The notes below the pieces were generated by a model. It made no database searches. It was not told the origin of the DNA and saw only the letters and a program-made list of their open reading frames with translations. A program made the position numbers and the translations under genes. DNA of 64,000 nt from Microbulbifer agarilyticus (lineage in GTDB: Bacteria; Pseudomonadota; Gammaproteobacteria; Pseudomonadales; Cellvibrionaceae), in the NCBI RefSeq assembly GCF_020171345.1, contig NZ_JAIUZM010000003.1, positions 310,001 to 374,000 on the forward strand. The letters run 5' to 3'. The stretch's first letter is position 1. Every line of letters begins with the position of its first letter. Below are positions 15,401 through 26,600 of the stretch, piece after piece.

Positions 15401-16564
15401 TTATTGCGCGGGCGTTTGTGTTGCCGTGATTACGGAATAGGGCGTAAGTTCCTGCAGAATTTCTTGCAGGGTGATGAGCTGCCAGCACGGCTGGGCGCCC
15501 TGTAAATAGCTCGGGCAGCCGTCGTTGGTGAGTAGCTTGCGGGCGAGCGCGGCGGCGGGTGCTGCGGGTATCCATGGGCCATCGCCATTCAGGCCCAGTA
15601 TTTGCCAGCGGGCTGTTGCTGGTCTTTTCTGTGTCTCTCCGTGAACTTCAATTGTCATGCCACCATGTGGTGAGCCTCCCGGCCACCAGGCTGCTAGCTT
15701 ATGTCCCCATTTGGCGAACCATGGACGGTGCCAATTCGTCGAGCGTTGTTTCACTGTGTGAGCGAATTTTGCGCACCAGCTTAAACCGTCTTGCAGCGCC
15801 CAAGGTTGCACGCCGGTGCCAAAGCGGAGGTTGCGTAGATTGGGCCACAGAGGGGGGATTAGCTTGAGGTCTGGAATATTGAAATCGCACACGTGCCGAG
15901 TGCCGACCGGATGCCCGAGGTGGACTTTTCGGGGCTCTGCACCGGCATAGGTGCGATATGTGCGGCCCTCTCGAATGATATTGAACTCGCTGCCCAGTGC
16001 ATCCAGACCGGAGCGTACCGTGGCGAGCCCGCGGTGGATCCTGTGTGCAGGGGCAATAGCAATGTCGATATCGCTGATCGAGTCGAATTGTTCTGTGAGT
16101 ACCCCTAGTACGGCTGAGCTAAGTGCGGGCAGGCTGCTTGCGCCGGCTACCGCGCAAATACCGGCGTTGGCGGCGTTGCTATTCAGCGTTTCGAAGTTGG
16201 TGACAAAGTCCGTGCCATCGGCGATGTCGAGATAGTGCACCTTGTGTTCAATGCAGGCGCGGGCCACCTGGTAGTCCTGCCCCTGGAATGGCCCGGCACA
16301 GTGGATCACGACGTCGAGATTTAGGCCGCGAATTTGCGCGGAAAAATTGATCGAGTTGAGGTCCAGGCGAAGGCCGACAAACACGGTTTGGGGGAATTGC
16401 TGTTGCAATCGGTTGGCGAGCAGGGAGGCTTTGAGTTGGTCGCGGCCAGCAATCAGGATCTGTACTGATGGCACGCTGGCCAGCATTTCAGCAATGCGGC
16501 TGCCAAAGGTGCCGTAACCACCCAAAATAAGCACTCGTTTGCGGATCGCATGTTGTGCAGACAA
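15401..16564 (-). CDS. Saccharopine dehydrogenase-like NAD(P)-binding protein
   Basis: 387 residues from a TTG start that has AGGAG 8 nt upstream. N-terminal Rossmann motif VLILGGYGTFGSRIAEML (residues 11-28), an AGR after beta-2, and HCAGPFQGQDYQVARACIEHKVHYLDIADG, the core of the saccharopine dehydrogenase NADP-binding fold. The C-terminal 200 residues are less conserved and contain the segment SLPALSSAVLGVL. These proteins are common and mostly uncharacterised; a true saccharopine dehydrogenase role is unlikely because no lysine-pathway genes are near. It is on the same strand as lpxH, but downstream of it by 76 bp. Confidence 0.75.
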   Translation of the reverse strand: MSAQHAIRKRVLILGGYGTFGSRIAEMLASVPSVQILIAGRDQLKASLLANRLQQQFPQTVFVGLRLDLNSINFSAQIRGLNLDVVIHCAGPFQGQDYQVARACIEHKVHYLDIADGTDFVTNFETLNSNAANAGICAVAGASSLPALSSAVLGVLTEQFDSISDIDIAIAPAHRIHRGLATVRSGLDALGSEFNIIREGRTYRTYAGAEPRKVHLGHPVGTRHVCDFNIPDLKLIPPLWPNLRNLRFGTGVQPWALQDGLSWCAKFAHTVKQRSTNWHRPWFAKWGHKLAAWWPGGSPHGGMTIEVHGETQKRPATARWQILGLNGDGPWIPAAPAAALARKLLTNDGCPSYLQGAQPCWQLITLQEILQELTPYSVITATQTPAQ

Positions 16565-16640
16565 TGATTCGCTCCTGATCCTTGGCGCGTTTTTTTGTTC
16601 TAGTAGTGGTCTCTAAGGTAACAGGCTAAGGGGTGAGGGG

Positions 16641-17369
16641 CTAGGGGGTGATGGGCCAGTGGATCAGGTCCAACCCGTTTTCGTCTGCTTTAATGCTCCA
16701 GCCTAGCTTGCCCCAGTCGCCCAGCACCAGGCGCTCGGCCGCTTCGCCGTTTACGGTGAGTTGGTGGCGGTGGGGGCGGTGTGTGTGGCCGTGAATCATG
16801 GTGTCGCAGTTGTGCTCTTCGAGAGCCTTCACCACTTCTTCCGGTGTCACGTCCATGATGTCTTCGGCTTTTAGGCTGTTCATGGACTTGGACGCGGCGC
16901 GAATCTGTTCGGCAATCTGGCGGCGCTCTTCCAGTGATTTGCTCAGCAGCGCCTGTTGCCACGCGGGATTGCGTGCCTGCTGGCGAAATGCCATGTATTC
17001 CTGGTCTCGTGTGCACAGGCTGTCACCGTGCATTAGCAGTACCGGCTTGCCGGCCAGTTCAACGACGCTTGGGTCTGGGAGCAGGGTGGCGCCGCAGCGC
17101 TGGGCAAAGTCTTCCCCGAGCAAGAAGTCCCGGTTGCCGTGCATCAGGTAGAGCGTCGGTCCGCTTTGCGAATAGGTGCGGAGTTGCTGGGCAACTTCTT
17201 CAACCAGTGGTGCATCGTCGTCGTCCCCGATCCATACTTCGAAGAAGTCGCCGAGAATGTAGAGCGAGTCCGCATCGGCCGCGGGCCCCTTGAGGAAGTC
17301 AAAAAAGGCCCGGGTGATGTCCGGGCGGGACTCGTCCAGATGCAGGTCTGAGATGAGATAGCTGGCCAC
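16641..17369 (-). CDS. lpxH: UDP-2,3-diacylglucosamine diphosphatase
   Basis: 242 residues from a GTG start. LpxH cleaves UDP-2,3-diacylglucosamine to lipid X and UMP in lipid A synthesis, at the inner face of the cytoplasmic membrane. The calcineurin-type metal ligands are complete: SDLHL (D8, H10), LGDFFEVWIGDDD, MHGNRDFLLG, LMHGDSLCTRD and HGHTHRP. The length is normal for the family. It lies 29 bp after ppiB on the same strand, an arrangement common in gammaproteobacteria, so co-transcription from the ppiB promoter is likely. Confidence 0.95.
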   Translation of the reverse strand: MASYLISDLHLDESRPDITRAFFDFLKGPAADADSLYILGDFFEVWIGDDDDAPLVEEVAQQLRTYSQSGPTLYLMHGNRDFLLGEDFAQRCGATLLPDPSVVELAGKPVLLMHGDSLCTRDQEYMAFRQQARNPAWQQALLSKSLEERRQIAEQIRAASKSMNSLKAEDIMDVTPEEVVKALEEHNCDTMIHGHTHRPHRHQLTVNGEAAERLVLGDWGKLGWSIKADENGLDLIHWPITP

Positions 17370-17398
17370 TGGATGATTCCGCCCTTGATCTGAGGTGA

Positions 17399-17908
17399 TT
17401 ACTTGTCGGCGTAGGCGTCAGAAATGGTTACGCCGGTAATTTCGATGGTTTCGCGCGGTACGTCCTGATGGAAGCCGTTGCTGCCGGTGGCAACGTCTTT
17501 GATCTTGTTGACCACGTCTATGCCGTCAACGACTTTGCCGAATACGCAGTAGCCCCAGCCTTGCGCATCTTTTGAGCGGAAGTTCAGGAAGTCGTTGTCG
17601 TTCACGTTGATGAAAAATTGAGCGGTGGCGGAGTGCGGGTTCATGGTGCGGGCCATTGCCACAGTGCCAGTGTCGTTCTTCAGGCCGTTGTCTGCTTCGT
17701 TTTCTACAGCGTCGCGTGTGGGCTTCTGGTCCATGTTCGGGGTCATGCCGCCGCCCTGGATCATGAAGTTGTTGATCACGCGGTGAAAGATAGTGCCGGT
17801 GTAGAAGTCGTCACGGCAGTACTGGAGGAAATTGGCCGCGGTTTTGGGGGCCTTGTCAAAGTCCAGTTCCAGAGCGATGTCGCCGTGAGTGGTGTGCAGA
17901 GTGATCAT
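17399..17908 (-). CDS. ppiB: Cytosolic peptidyl-prolyl cis-trans isomerase B
   Basis: 169 residues, cyclophilin fold without a signal peptide. It catalyses cis-trans isomerisation of X-Pro bonds. [13 protein letters not shown] carries the catalytic Arg; [18 protein letters not shown] and [19 protein letters not shown] complete the active site and match E. coli PpiB. AGGAC precedes the ATG. It heads the ppiB-lpxH pair and is divergent from glnS. Confidence 0.95.
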   Translation of the reverse strand: MITLHTTHGDIALELDFDKAPKTAANFLQYCRDDFYTGTIFHRVINNFMIQGGGMTPNMDQKPTRDAVENEADNGLKNDTGTVAMARTMNPHSATAQFFINVNDNDFLNFRSKDAQGWGYCVFGKVVDGIDVVNKIKDVATGSNGFHQDVPRETIEITGVTISDAYADK

Positions 17909-18027
17909 AAATTGTCCTGTCCGGGTCGGTTAGGGGCGGCATGATACTCTGTTCACAGACCGACGCAAGCGACTCAGGTAGTCGGTGCCCGGGAAATGAA
18001 AAGCCATGCGTAAACCCGCATCTGGGG

Positions 18028-18033
18028 TATAAT
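18028..18033 (+). promoter_or_regulatory. -10 element upstream of glnS
   Basis: A perfect TATAAT 38 bp before the glnS ATG, followed by CCGCCGC. The -35 region is weak. Confidence 0.45.
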
Positions 18034-18071
18034 CCGCCGCTTAGTTTGTACAGCTGTATATAGAGAAAGCT

Positions 18072-19745
18072 ATGACATCCGAGAGCAAGCCCGCTCACTT
18101 TCTACAGAACATCATTCGTGAAGACCTGGCCGAGGGTCGGGTTGATCAATTAACCACCCGTTTTCCGCCGGAGCCCAATGGCTACCTGCATATCGGCCAC
18201 GCCAAATCCATTTGTTTGAATTTTGGCCTGGCGAAAGAGTTTGGTGGTCAATGCAACCTGCGTTTTGACGACACCAACCCGGCCAAGGAAGAAGAGGAAT
18301 ACGTTAACGCAATCAAGCGCGACGTATCCTGGCTTGGCTTCGACTGGGCTGGGGACGCACGTTATACCTCGGACTATTTCGATCAGCTGCACCAGTGGGC
18401 GATTTCTCTTATCGAGCAGGGTAAGGCGTACGTGTGTGATCTCTCTCCGGAAGAGGCGCGTGAGTACCGCGGCACCTTGAAGGCGCCGGGCAAAAACAGC
18501 CCCTACCGCGATCGTTCCGTAGAAGAGAACCTCGACCTGTTCGCGCGTATGACCGCTGGTGAATTTGACGAGGGTAGCTGCAGCCTGCGCGCCAAGATTG
18601 ATATGGCTGCGCCGAACATTAACCTGCGCGACCCGATCATTTACCGCATCAAGAAGATGGCGCACCACCAGACCGGTGATAAATGGTGCGTATACCCGAG
18701 CTACGACTTCGCCCACGGCCAGTCCGATGCGATCGAAGGTATCAGCCATTCCATCTGTACCCTCGAGTTTGAAGACCACAAACCGCTCTACGACTGGTTT
18801 ATCGAGAACCTGCCGGTGCCGGCACGTCCGCGCCAGTACGAGTTCGCCCGTCTGCAGTTGAACTACACCGTGGTGTCCAAGCGCAAGCTGAAGCAGCTGG
18901 TGGACGAAGGCTTCGTCGATGGCTGGGACGATCCGCGCATGCCGACCCTTTCCGGTCTCCGTCGTCGCGGTGTGACGCCGGCGGCGATTCGCCAGTTCTG
19001 TGAAATGATTGGTGTTACCCGTTCTGACTCCACCGTGGATGTGGGCATGCTCGAGTACGCCATTCGCGACGACCTGGACAAGAATGCGCCCCGCGCCATG
19101 TGTGTCATGGCGCCGCTCAAGGTGACCCTCACCAACTATCCGGAAGGGCAGCAGGAAATGCTGAGTGCCCCGGGCCACCCGGTGCGTGACGACTTGCCTG
19201 CACGGGAACTGCCGTTCACCAAGACCCTGTATATCGAACAGGAAGACTTCCGCGAGGAAGCCAACAAGAAATACAAGCGTCTGGTGCTCGGCAAGAAAGT
19301 TCGTCTGCGCAACGCCTATGTCATCCAGGCCGACGAAGTGGTCAAAAACGACGCCGGTGAAATCGTCGAAGTGCTGTGTTCCGTTGATCTGGACACCCTG
19401 GGCAAGGACCCGGCCGACGGTGTGAAGCCAAAGGGTGTGATCCACTGGGTGTCTGCGGACAACAACGTTGATTGCGAAGTGCGCCTGTACGACCGCCTGT
19501 TCAACGAAGAGGCGCCGGATGCGGGTGGCAAAAATTTCCTCGAGTCAGTAAATCCGGACAACCTGCAGATACTCTCCGGTTGTAAGGCGGAAATCGGCCT
19601 CGCTCAGGCAGAGGCGGAAAAAGGCTACCAGTTCGAGCGCAACGGCTATTTCTGTCGCGACAGCAAGTACGGCTCGGCGGAAAAGCCGGTATTCAACCGT
19701 ACCATTGGCCTGCGCGACAGCTGGGCCAAAGAACAGAGTAAGTAG
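18072..19745 (+). CDS. glnS: Glutaminyl-tRNA synthetase
   Basis: 557 residues; class I synthetase that charges tRNA-Gln. HIGH motif in [16 protein letters not shown] near residue 36; the KMSKS equivalent is VVSKRKL. The [20 protein letters not shown] segment and the anticodon-binding beta-barrel domains (residues about 340-550) are complete and match E. coli GlnS. It is followed 9 bp later by cysS, and the pair probably forms one operon; the intervening GCGGATAGAG supplies the cysS ribosome-binding site. Confidence 0.97.
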   Translation: MTSESKPAHFLQNIIREDLAEGRVDQLTTRFPPEPNGYLHIGHAKSICLNFGLAKEFGGQCNLRFDDTNPAKEEEEYVNAIKRDVSWLGFDWAGDARYTSDYFDQLHQWAISLIEQGKAYVCDLSPEEAREYRGTLKAPGKNSPYRDRSVEENLDLFARMTAGEFDEGSCSLRAKIDMAAPNINLRDPIIYRIKKMAHHQTGDKWCVYPSYDFAHGQSDAIEGISHSICTLEFEDHKPLYDWFIENLPVPARPRQYEFARLQLNYTVVSKRKLKQLVDEGFVDGWDDPRMPTLSGLRRRGVTPAAIRQFCEMIGVTRSDSTVDVGMLEYAIRDDLDKNAPRAMCVMAPLKVTLTNYPEGQQEMLSAPGHPVRDDLPARELPFTKTLYIEQEDFREEANKKYKRLVLGKKVRLRNAYVIQADEVVKNDAGEIVEVLCSVDLDTLGKDPADGVKPKGVIHWVSADNNVDCEVRLYDRLFNEEAPDAGGKNFLESVNPDNLQILSGCKAEIGLAQAEAEKGYQFERNGYFCRDSKYGSAEKPVFNRTIGLRDSWAKEQSK

Positions 19746-19754
19746 CGGATAGAG

Positions 19755-21128
19755 ATGTCTCTCAAGATCTACAACACCTTTTCAGGTGAAAAAGAAGTCT
19801 TTACACCCATCCAGGAAGATCGCGTGCGTATGTACGTATGTGGTCCTACCGTGTACAACCGGGTGCACATCGGTAATGCCCGTCCTGCGGTGGTGTTCGA
19901 CACCCTCTATCGGGTGCTGAAAAGTTTGTACAGCGATGTGGTCTACGCGCGCAATATCACTGATATTGACGACAAAATCATGAAGGCGGCGCGGGATAAC
20001 GGTGAAGAAATCACTGCGTTAAGCCAGCGATTCGCACAGGCGTACTTCGAAGATATGCTTGCGCTGAATACCCTTCAGCCGGATGTCACGCCATATGCCA
20101 CCGAGCACCTGCCTGAAATGATCGCGATGATCGAGGCGCTGGTCGAAAAGGGCCACGCCTACGCCGCGGAAGGCCACGTCCTGTTCGCGGTAGAGTCTAT
20201 GGACGATTACGGCAAGCTGTCCAAGCGTTCCCTGGACGATATGCTGGCCGGGGCCCGGGTTGAAGTCGCGCCGTACAAAAAGTACGCCGGTGATTTTGTA
20301 CTGTGGAAACCGTCTTCCGAGGAAGAGCCCGGTTGGGATAGCCCCTGGGGGCGTGGTCGCCCGGGCTGGCACCTTGAGTGCTCGGCGATGATCAAAAAGC
20401 ACCTGGGTGAAACCATCGATATCCATGGTGGTGGCCGTGACCTAACCTTCCCGCACCATGAAAACGAGCGCGCCCAGAGCTGCTGCGCCAATGGTGTGGA
20501 TTTTGTGCGTTACTGGATGCACAACGGCTATGTAAATATCGACGGCGAGAAGATGTCCAAATCGCTGGGCAACTTCCGTATGGTCAATGATCTGCTGGAG
20601 CAGTACCCCGGTGAGGTTCTGCGCTTTGCTCTGCTGTCGGCGCACTACCGTTCGGAATTGAACTTCAGCGCCGATCTGCTCGATCAGGCGTGGCGCACGC
20701 TGGATGGCCTGTATGGCGCCTTGCGTGAAACTCAGTCGGTAACCGCATCCGCGGCCAATCTGGAAGGTACTGCGTTTACCCAGGCCCTGCATGATGACCT
20801 GAATACGCCCATTGCGATCAGTGCGCTGCATCAGCTGGCGCGAGACCTGAACAAGGCCGCAGAAGCTGAAAAACCCGCATTGAAAGGCCAGCTGCTTGCC
20901 GCGGGTGAGATGCTCGGTATTTTGCAGATGGACGCGGAAGCCTGGTTTAAGCAATCCCGTGGTGGTGATGCCATCAGTGAGGAAGAGATCGAAGCGTTGA
21001 TTTCCGAGCGCCAGCAAAGTAAGAAGGACAAAAATTTTGCCCGTGCAGATGAGATCCGTGAGGAACTCAAAGCCAAAGGCGTCGTACTGGAAGACAGCCG
21101 CGAGGGCACCAAGTGGCGCCGCGAGTAA
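19755..21128 (+). CDS. cysS: Cysteinyl-tRNA synthetase
   Basis: 457 residues; class I synthetase that charges tRNA-Cys. [15 protein letters not shown] holds the HIGH-type motif and [11 protein letters not shown] the KMSKS loop. The zinc-binding residues are seen as C29, GWHLECSAM and [10 protein letters not shown]. Full length with a DALR-type helical domain ending [15 protein letters not shown]. It directly follows glnS; a small lipoprotein gene follows 58 bp later. Confidence 0.97.
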   Translation: MSLKIYNTFSGEKEVFTPIQEDRVRMYVCGPTVYNRVHIGNARPAVVFDTLYRVLKSLYSDVVYARNITDIDDKIMKAARDNGEEITALSQRFAQAYFEDMLALNTLQPDVTPYATEHLPEMIAMIEALVEKGHAYAAEGHVLFAVESMDDYGKLSKRSLDDMLAGARVEVAPYKKYAGDFVLWKPSSEEEPGWDSPWGRGRPGWHLECSAMIKKHLGETIDIHGGGRDLTFPHHENERAQSCCANGVDFVRYWMHNGYVNIDGEKMSKSLGNFRMVNDLLEQYPGEVLRFALLSAHYRSELNFSADLLDQAWRTLDGLYGALRETQSVTASAANLEGTAFTQALHDDLNTPIAISALHQLARDLNKAAEAEKPALKGQLLAAGEMLGILQMDAEAWFKQSRGGDAISEEEIEALISERQQSKKDKNFARADEIREELKAKGVVLEDSREGTKWRRE

Positions 21129-21186
21129 GCGGCGCTGGCTTGTAGATCAGAACAAGAACGAAAGAACAATTAGAGATAAAACGACC

Positions 21187-21375
21187 ATGAAAAACATCCT
21201 CACTATTGCTGCTCTTGTGTCCGCTGTTTTTCTGCTTGCGGCCTGTGAACCCAAGCGCGGTTCCGATGCCTGGTGTAAAAAGATGGACGAAACGCCGAAG
21301 GGCGACTGGAGCTTCAAGGACGCCGGCGACTACACCAAGTACTGCGTACTGAACCAAAAACCAGACGAAAATTAA
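21187..21375 (+). CDS. Small DUF3012 lipoprotein
   Basis: 62 residues from the ATG at 21187. Signal peptide II with lipobox LLAAC (lipidated Cys at residue 20), then the conserved DUF3012 core: GSDAWCKKMDETPKGDWSFKDA and YTKYCVL, with a conserved W and two Cys after the lipobox that may form a disulfide. Predicted to be anchored in the outer membrane. Function unknown. It follows cysS and lies 26 bp before the mksF start; with no terminator between, it may share either transcript. Confidence 0.75.
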   Translation: MKNILTIAALVSAVFLLAACEPKRGSDAWCKKMDETPKGDWSFKDAGDYTKYCVLNQKPDEN

Positions 21376-21401
21376 GCGACGCTTGATACGGAAGCCGTCC
21401 G

Positions 21402-22835
21402 TTGTTTTTTGTCGATTCCTGCCAGCACTTCTTCCGCCCGCTTACCGGTAAGTACCGTGAGCAGGTGGTGGAGTGTCTGCGTCTGTTATACGAGCGCCTG
21501 TATACTGCCAAGGCGGATTACGGTGAATCCCTGAACCGCGAGCAGATTCTGGAAATCTTTTCGGAAGCGCTGACACGCGCCCCGCAGCTCGACAGCGACG
21601 GCGAGGGAGGTGCCGAATCCGAGGGACGCTTTCGCGGCCTGCGCGAACAATCCATATGGGTGCTGAATAGCCTGGTGGAGTTTGGCTGGCTGGAGAAGCT
21701 GGTGGATTCCGCCACACTCACCGTGTCTTACCCGTTCAGTCGTCGCGGCCGCCTGTTTACGCAACCGCTGGTAGAACTAAACAGTACCCGCGTGCGCACC
21801 CGCCATCGCAACACCCGTAATACGCTTAACGCCTTGGATGCTTTTGCTAGCCGTGGTGAGATCTACGATCTGATCGATGCCTGGGAGTATTCCGAGCGAA
21901 TCGTTGCCGACTTCACCGATATGATCGCTGAGCTTGAGGAGCGCAAGCGGGAGATGGTGCGTGAGGTCGAAGCACACATTCTGGTGCAGCAGGCGACCGA
22001 CGAATTCTTTTCGTTTATGGAGAGCCGCTTCCAGCCAGATCTGGCGATCCGTCTTTCTGCGGATAGTGTGGAGAAACATCGCGATAGTATCAGCCGGGTA
22101 ATCGGTCAGATACGCCGCAAAGACAGCGCACAAAAAGCGGAATGGGAACAGCGCTTGCGCCAGCAATTGCCCGAGCTCTTTGTCGAGGGGCAGTCCGTTT
22201 TGTGGTTGATGCTCGACACCATCGAAGATCGTATGCGTCGCGCCTGTGAAGTTAAGTTGCCGGCACTGCGTCAGGCCCTGCAAGGGTTTACCAAACGCGC
22301 AGAAATTATTATTCGCCAGCTCAGTTACCTGCAAAGCACCACCGAGGGTGCATTCACGGATTTGTGTCAGGAACTGGGTACGAGCGACCGGCGTGATGCG
22401 CTGCTCGCCAGCCTCGGCGATGATCTCGCCAGTTTTCAGTTACGCGTGTTCGATCCAAAACATACCCAATTGTGGCAGCGCAGCCGCCGTCAGCCAGTGA
22501 ATACCTTGGTAGAGGATGAAGCACCGATTGACGACGAAAGTCAGCGAGGCATCGTCCTGCAGCAGCTGCTGGATCAGGCATTCAATTTCAACAGCAGTGA
22601 TCTCAAAACCTACTTGGCAAACGCTCTCGGTAGCGGGCAGCGGGTACACAGCCGCGACCTTCCGCTATCCAACGCGCGTGACCTGCTAGCCATGAGTCAC
22701 GCGCTGGAAGCCGCGGCCGTCTCGCAGGATGGCACCGGCCCCTTTGTGGAAGTGACCTTTTCCGGTGAAACCGCGAGCAATGATTATTTCCAGTCTTTCG
22801 ATGAATACACACTTGAGTTGAAAAACCGTGATTGA
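21402..22835 (+). CDS. mksF: MksF/JetA-type kleisin of an Mks condensin
   Basis: 477 residues from a TTG start (MFFVDSCQHFFRPLTGKYRE), the conserved beginning of this family, although no clear ribosome-binding site precedes it. The kleisin links the two heads of the SMC-like MksB and carries MksE. It has an N-terminal winged-helix region (about 1-120), a central helical domain (LDAFASRGEIYDLID ... MREVEAHILVQQATDEFF) and a C-terminal segment that should contact the MksB head. It overlaps the next gene by 8 bp. The same family is called JetA in Wadjet defence; no nuclease subunit follows here. Confidence 0.85.
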   Translation: MFFVDSCQHFFRPLTGKYREQVVECLRLLYERLYTAKADYGESLNREQILEIFSEALTRAPQLDSDGEGGAESEGRFRGLREQSIWVLNSLVEFGWLEKLVDSATLTVSYPFSRRGRLFTQPLVELNSTRVRTRHRNTRNTLNALDAFASRGEIYDLIDAWEYSERIVADFTDMIAELEERKREMVREVEAHILVQQATDEFFSFMESRFQPDLAIRLSADSVEKHRDSISRVIGQIRRKDSAQKAEWEQRLRQQLPELFVEGQSVLWLMLDTIEDRMRRACEVKLPALRQALQGFTKRAEIIIRQLSYLQSTTEGAFTDLCQELGTSDRRDALLASLGDDLASFQLRVFDPKHTQLWQRSRRQPVNTLVEDEAPIDDESQRGIVLQQLLDQAFNFNSSDLKTYLANALGSGQRVHSRDLPLSNARDLLAMSHALEAAAVSQDGTGPFVEVTFSGETASNDYFQSFDEYTLELKNRD

Positions 22836-23589
22836 ACAGGCTCTAGATGAGGCGTTGGCGCAGTGCCGCCTGACCCGCAATGAATTTTCCGAGCTGCTGG
22901 TACGCCTGCTGGATTACGGTGTTATCTGCCGAGATGAAAGTAACGTTGAAACGCTACTTTACGATCGCTTTCAGCGCTGCGAGCAGTTGATCCGCGATTG
23001 GATCGCACCACTGGGTTTGCGCCTGCAGCACGACAGCCGTTTCCAGTTCATTCGTGTCTATCCGCCGGGCGCCGAAGTCCCCAGCATGCCGGATCAGGAC
23101 GAGCCGCACCATGGCGGTTTTCGCGCGCGTCTTTCGCAACAGGAAGTCGCCGCGATTCTTGTGTTGCGTGTCGAGTACGACAAGTCGTTGCGGGAAGGGC
23201 AGGTTGATGACCAGGGTTGTGTTGCACTGACCCTCGAAGCCCTCGAGCTTGGTTTACGCAACTTGCTCAAAATGTCGCTGCCGGACAAGTTGGCAGAGCG
23301 CAAGCAGCTGTTGAAGAAGCTGCGCCAGCTGCGCTTGATCCAGTTCAATGGGGACGACAACGATGCTGGTGCGGAAGCCCTGCTGAGAGTGCGGCCGACT
23401 ATTGCGCAGTTTGTGAGTGAAGCAGCACTGGCTCAACTACTGGAGAGTGAGCCCCCGGTTGTGGAATCAGCGGCGGAACCAGCTGCGGACGCGCAGGGGC
23501 CTGCTACACCTAAAGAGAGCAAGGATGACATTCAGCGCATTACGCCTGCCAGTGAAGAGCACAGCCTCTTTGCTGATTCGCAACAATAA
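22828..23589 (+). CDS. mksE: MksE/JetB-type (DUF4194) condensin subunit
   Basis: 253 residues from a GTG inside the end of mksF. DUF4194-type core: LLDYGVICRDESNVETLLYDRFQRCEQLIRDW (winged helix), FIRVYPPGAE, QQEVAAILVLRVEYDKSLRE, and KLAERKQLLKKLRQLRLIQF, the second winged helix. The last 50 residues are acidic, low in complexity and probably disordered. It binds the kleisin and helps to load the complex. The 8-bp overlap with mksF and 21 bp to mksB indicate translational coupling. Confidence 0.85.
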   Translation: MIEQALDEALAQCRLTRNEFSELLVRLLDYGVICRDESNVETLLYDRFQRCEQLIRDWIAPLGLRLQHDSRFQFIRVYPPGAEVPSMPDQDEPHHGGFRARLSQQEVAAILVLRVEYDKSLREGQVDDQGCVALTLEALELGLRNLLKMSLPDKLAERKQLLKKLRQLRLIQFNGDDNDAGAEALLRVRPTIAQFVSEAALAQLLESEPPVVESAAEPAADAQGPATPKESKDDIQRITPASEEHSLFADSQQ

Positions 23590-23610
23590 AATAGTGAGCG
23601 AACGAAACGC

Positions 23611-26600
23611 ATGTTTCTGAAAAAACTCATTCTGATCAACTGGGGCAATATCCCCCAGCTGGAATACGATTTCGGCCCGATCAACCTGTTCTCCGGCGGC
23701 AATGGCTCCGGTAAAACCACGGCTGCCGATGCGATTCAGACGTTAATGACGGCCGCACACGATACCCTGTTCACCTTCAATCCCGGCCAGGACGAGACCA
23801 CCCAGCGCGGCCGCGGCGGTAAACAGGTGCGTACACTCGCATCCTATGTGCTGGGTTGTGACGACGGCAGCTACGCGCGGCTGCACCCCACCGATTGCTA
23901 TATCGCGGGCAATTTCTTTCCGACCGAGGGCGAGGAGGGCGAGCCGTTTACCGCGATCATGGCGATCCGCGCCCATCTGGATACCAGTTCCAAGCCCGCC
24001 CAGGCGCGTCAGGATAATTTGAAGTTCTTTGTCATCCCCGGCCAGCAGCTGGCGATGGGTGACTTTATTAAAGAGTACAAAGATGGCAAACACCTGCTGC
24101 CGCTCGACAAGTTTTACGGCGTAATCAGCAAGCAGTTTGGCAAGGTCGAACAGTACGACAAAAAGAAAGCTTACCTGCGTCGCCTATACGGCGCTTTGCG
24201 TGGTCGCAAAGATGCAGTTCCCGATCGGGAGGCCACCCATGCCGCGCGCACCTTCGCCAACTTTATGGCTTACAAGCCGGTAAAGAGCATCAACGACTTT
24301 GTCGCGCAGGAAGTACTGGAAAAGCGTGATCTCGGTGATGCCATTCGCTCTGTCTCCGAGTTGATGAAAACCATTCATGGCATGGAGCAGGAAGCGCGGG
24401 AGATTGTCGATCGCGTGGGTGCGCTTGCGCGTATTGCCGAGTCGGCAGACCTGTATACCGAGCAGTGGCTGCAACTGCGGGTGCAGGAATACTTGCAGGC
24501 CAAGCACCAGCAGCTGCGTGTACAGAAAACCTATCTGGAAGGCAAAAACCGACAGAAAGAAACCCGGGCGGAGCTGGAGCGGACTGGTCAGGAAATTGTG
24601 CAGTCCGAGGCGCGCACCCGGCATTTAAGCGAACAGCTGGTCGCCATTCAGGCGCAGCGTCAGGGCATCTCTGCGCTGCGCAGCAAGGATGAGTTGGATC
24701 AAAAGATTGCCCAGGCAAATCGTATTTTGTCTTCGCTGGCATCGCCGCTTGCCGCCCAGCAGAAACTGTTCGCCTCGAATCAGACTGCGGCGGAAGAGTT
24801 GCTCTCTCTTCTAAGCACGACTTCGGTGTCACTGGAGATTCCTGCATTCAGCGATGGGGCGCTGGTGAAATCGCTGAAGGCCGTGGCCCGCGGTGAGCCA
24901 TTGCCCACGCTTGATGGCCTGCTCGGCAAAGACTGGATTGACCTGTTCGCGCAGGAGTCCCTGCGCGAAACCGTCGCCAAGTCTGAGGCCCAGCAGAATC
25001 GTTTTGTGCAGCAGATGACCGGTGCGGAGCCGGGTGAAGTCACGTTGCGCGACCAAGTGAATGACTTGGTATCCCGCGGTGAGCTGAAAGTGCAACAAAT
25101 GCAGAAGCAGCTGCACGGCCAGGAATCGCGCATTCAGCACCTGCAGTCAAATCGGGTGCGGTATCCGCAATATGTAGAGCAGGCACTGGTGGCGATTCGC
25201 GAGCAGTGCCCGCAGGCTGAACCACAGGTGTTGTGCGACTTTGTCGAAGTCCTCGACGAGCGCTGGCAGATGGCAATTGAGGGCTATCTGGGTGGTGCGC
25301 GCTTCTCGATTATTGTTGAGCCGGATTTCGAGGCGGATGCCATCCGTGTGGTGCGCAATATGCCCGGGCGCAGCAACCGCGCACGGGTTATCCAGGGGGA
25401 TAAGGCGCGGCGGGATGCGGAGCGACTGGATGCGCAAAAGGGCTCTATTGTTGAGTTGATGTCGTTCAGCCACAAGACCGCGGAATATTACCTGCGTGCT
25501 TCCTACGGCAGTGTTCTGCAGGTGCGGGATACGGCAGAGCTCAAGGGCACCCGTCGTGGCCTGACCTCCGAGGGACTGGCCAGCGGCAACTACAGCATGT
25601 GGCGCTGTGACATCGACGACAGTGATCTGGTATTCGGCCAGGGCGCACGTGCCCGGGCGCTGGCAGCACAGGAGCGTGCATTGCAGCAGCTGCTGAAAGA
25701 GGCTGGTGTGATCAGCGAGCAGCAGCAACAGCTGCGCAAGCTGTCCCAGGCTGTACGCAGTTTGTCCAGCCTGTCGCTGCTGGAATCGGTCGATGCCGCA
25801 CTGGATGCGCAGCGCCAAGGGCGCAATGCGGAGCAGGCGCTGTCGAACCTCGACCTGGACGACGGGGTGGAGCTGGAGCAGCAAGCCAACACCTTACACG
25901 AACAGCTTGAGGCGGAGCGCCAGCAGGGTGCCAGCCTGCAGAAGCTGGCCGGCAAGCTGGAATCAAATCTGGACGGTATTGCGCGGCAACTGCAGGCGCT
26001 CTCGGCCCAGCTTGATCAGCTCGATGAGGCGCTGACGGACTGCGAGGCTGCGGTGCAGCGCATTGCCCAGATTACCCCGGATTTCGATACTGACTCGGTG
26101 CTGCAACAGGCGGATCAACAGGCTGCGCAAGCAGACGACGGTTTCGATTTTTCTCAGGATGTCGCGGAATGGCGTGGGCTACTGCAGAAATACAGCCATC
26201 AGTTATTGAAGGCAGTGATGGACTACAACGCAAGTTGTAGCACCGGCGACACCCTGTCGTTTGATCCAGATTTTGCCGCGGGCCATGACGAGTCGCAGTT
26301 TAAGCTGGTGTGCCAGCTGGTCGAGCAGGTGACGGCATTGCGCAATCGCCTCAAGAACAACTTGCTGGTAGACCGCCACGAGCAATTGCAGGGGCTGAAG
26401 AAGTCGTTCAACACCACTTTCGTCACCCACCTCTGCCATGCGATTTACCAGTCGATTAATGACGGTAAGCGGGTACTGGATGATCTCAACCTCGAACTTG
26501 AGCATCACCGCTTTGGTGCTGACCGGGAGCGCTTCCGCTTCGACTACCGCTGGGTGCCTGAATTCAAAGAGTACTGGGGCTTCTTCAAGGCGGTTATCGA

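Noticed and set aside
18150-19445. A 431-codon open frame antisense to glnS
   Set aside because: Same reason: shadow of a conserved gene, rich in His, Val and Gly with no motif.
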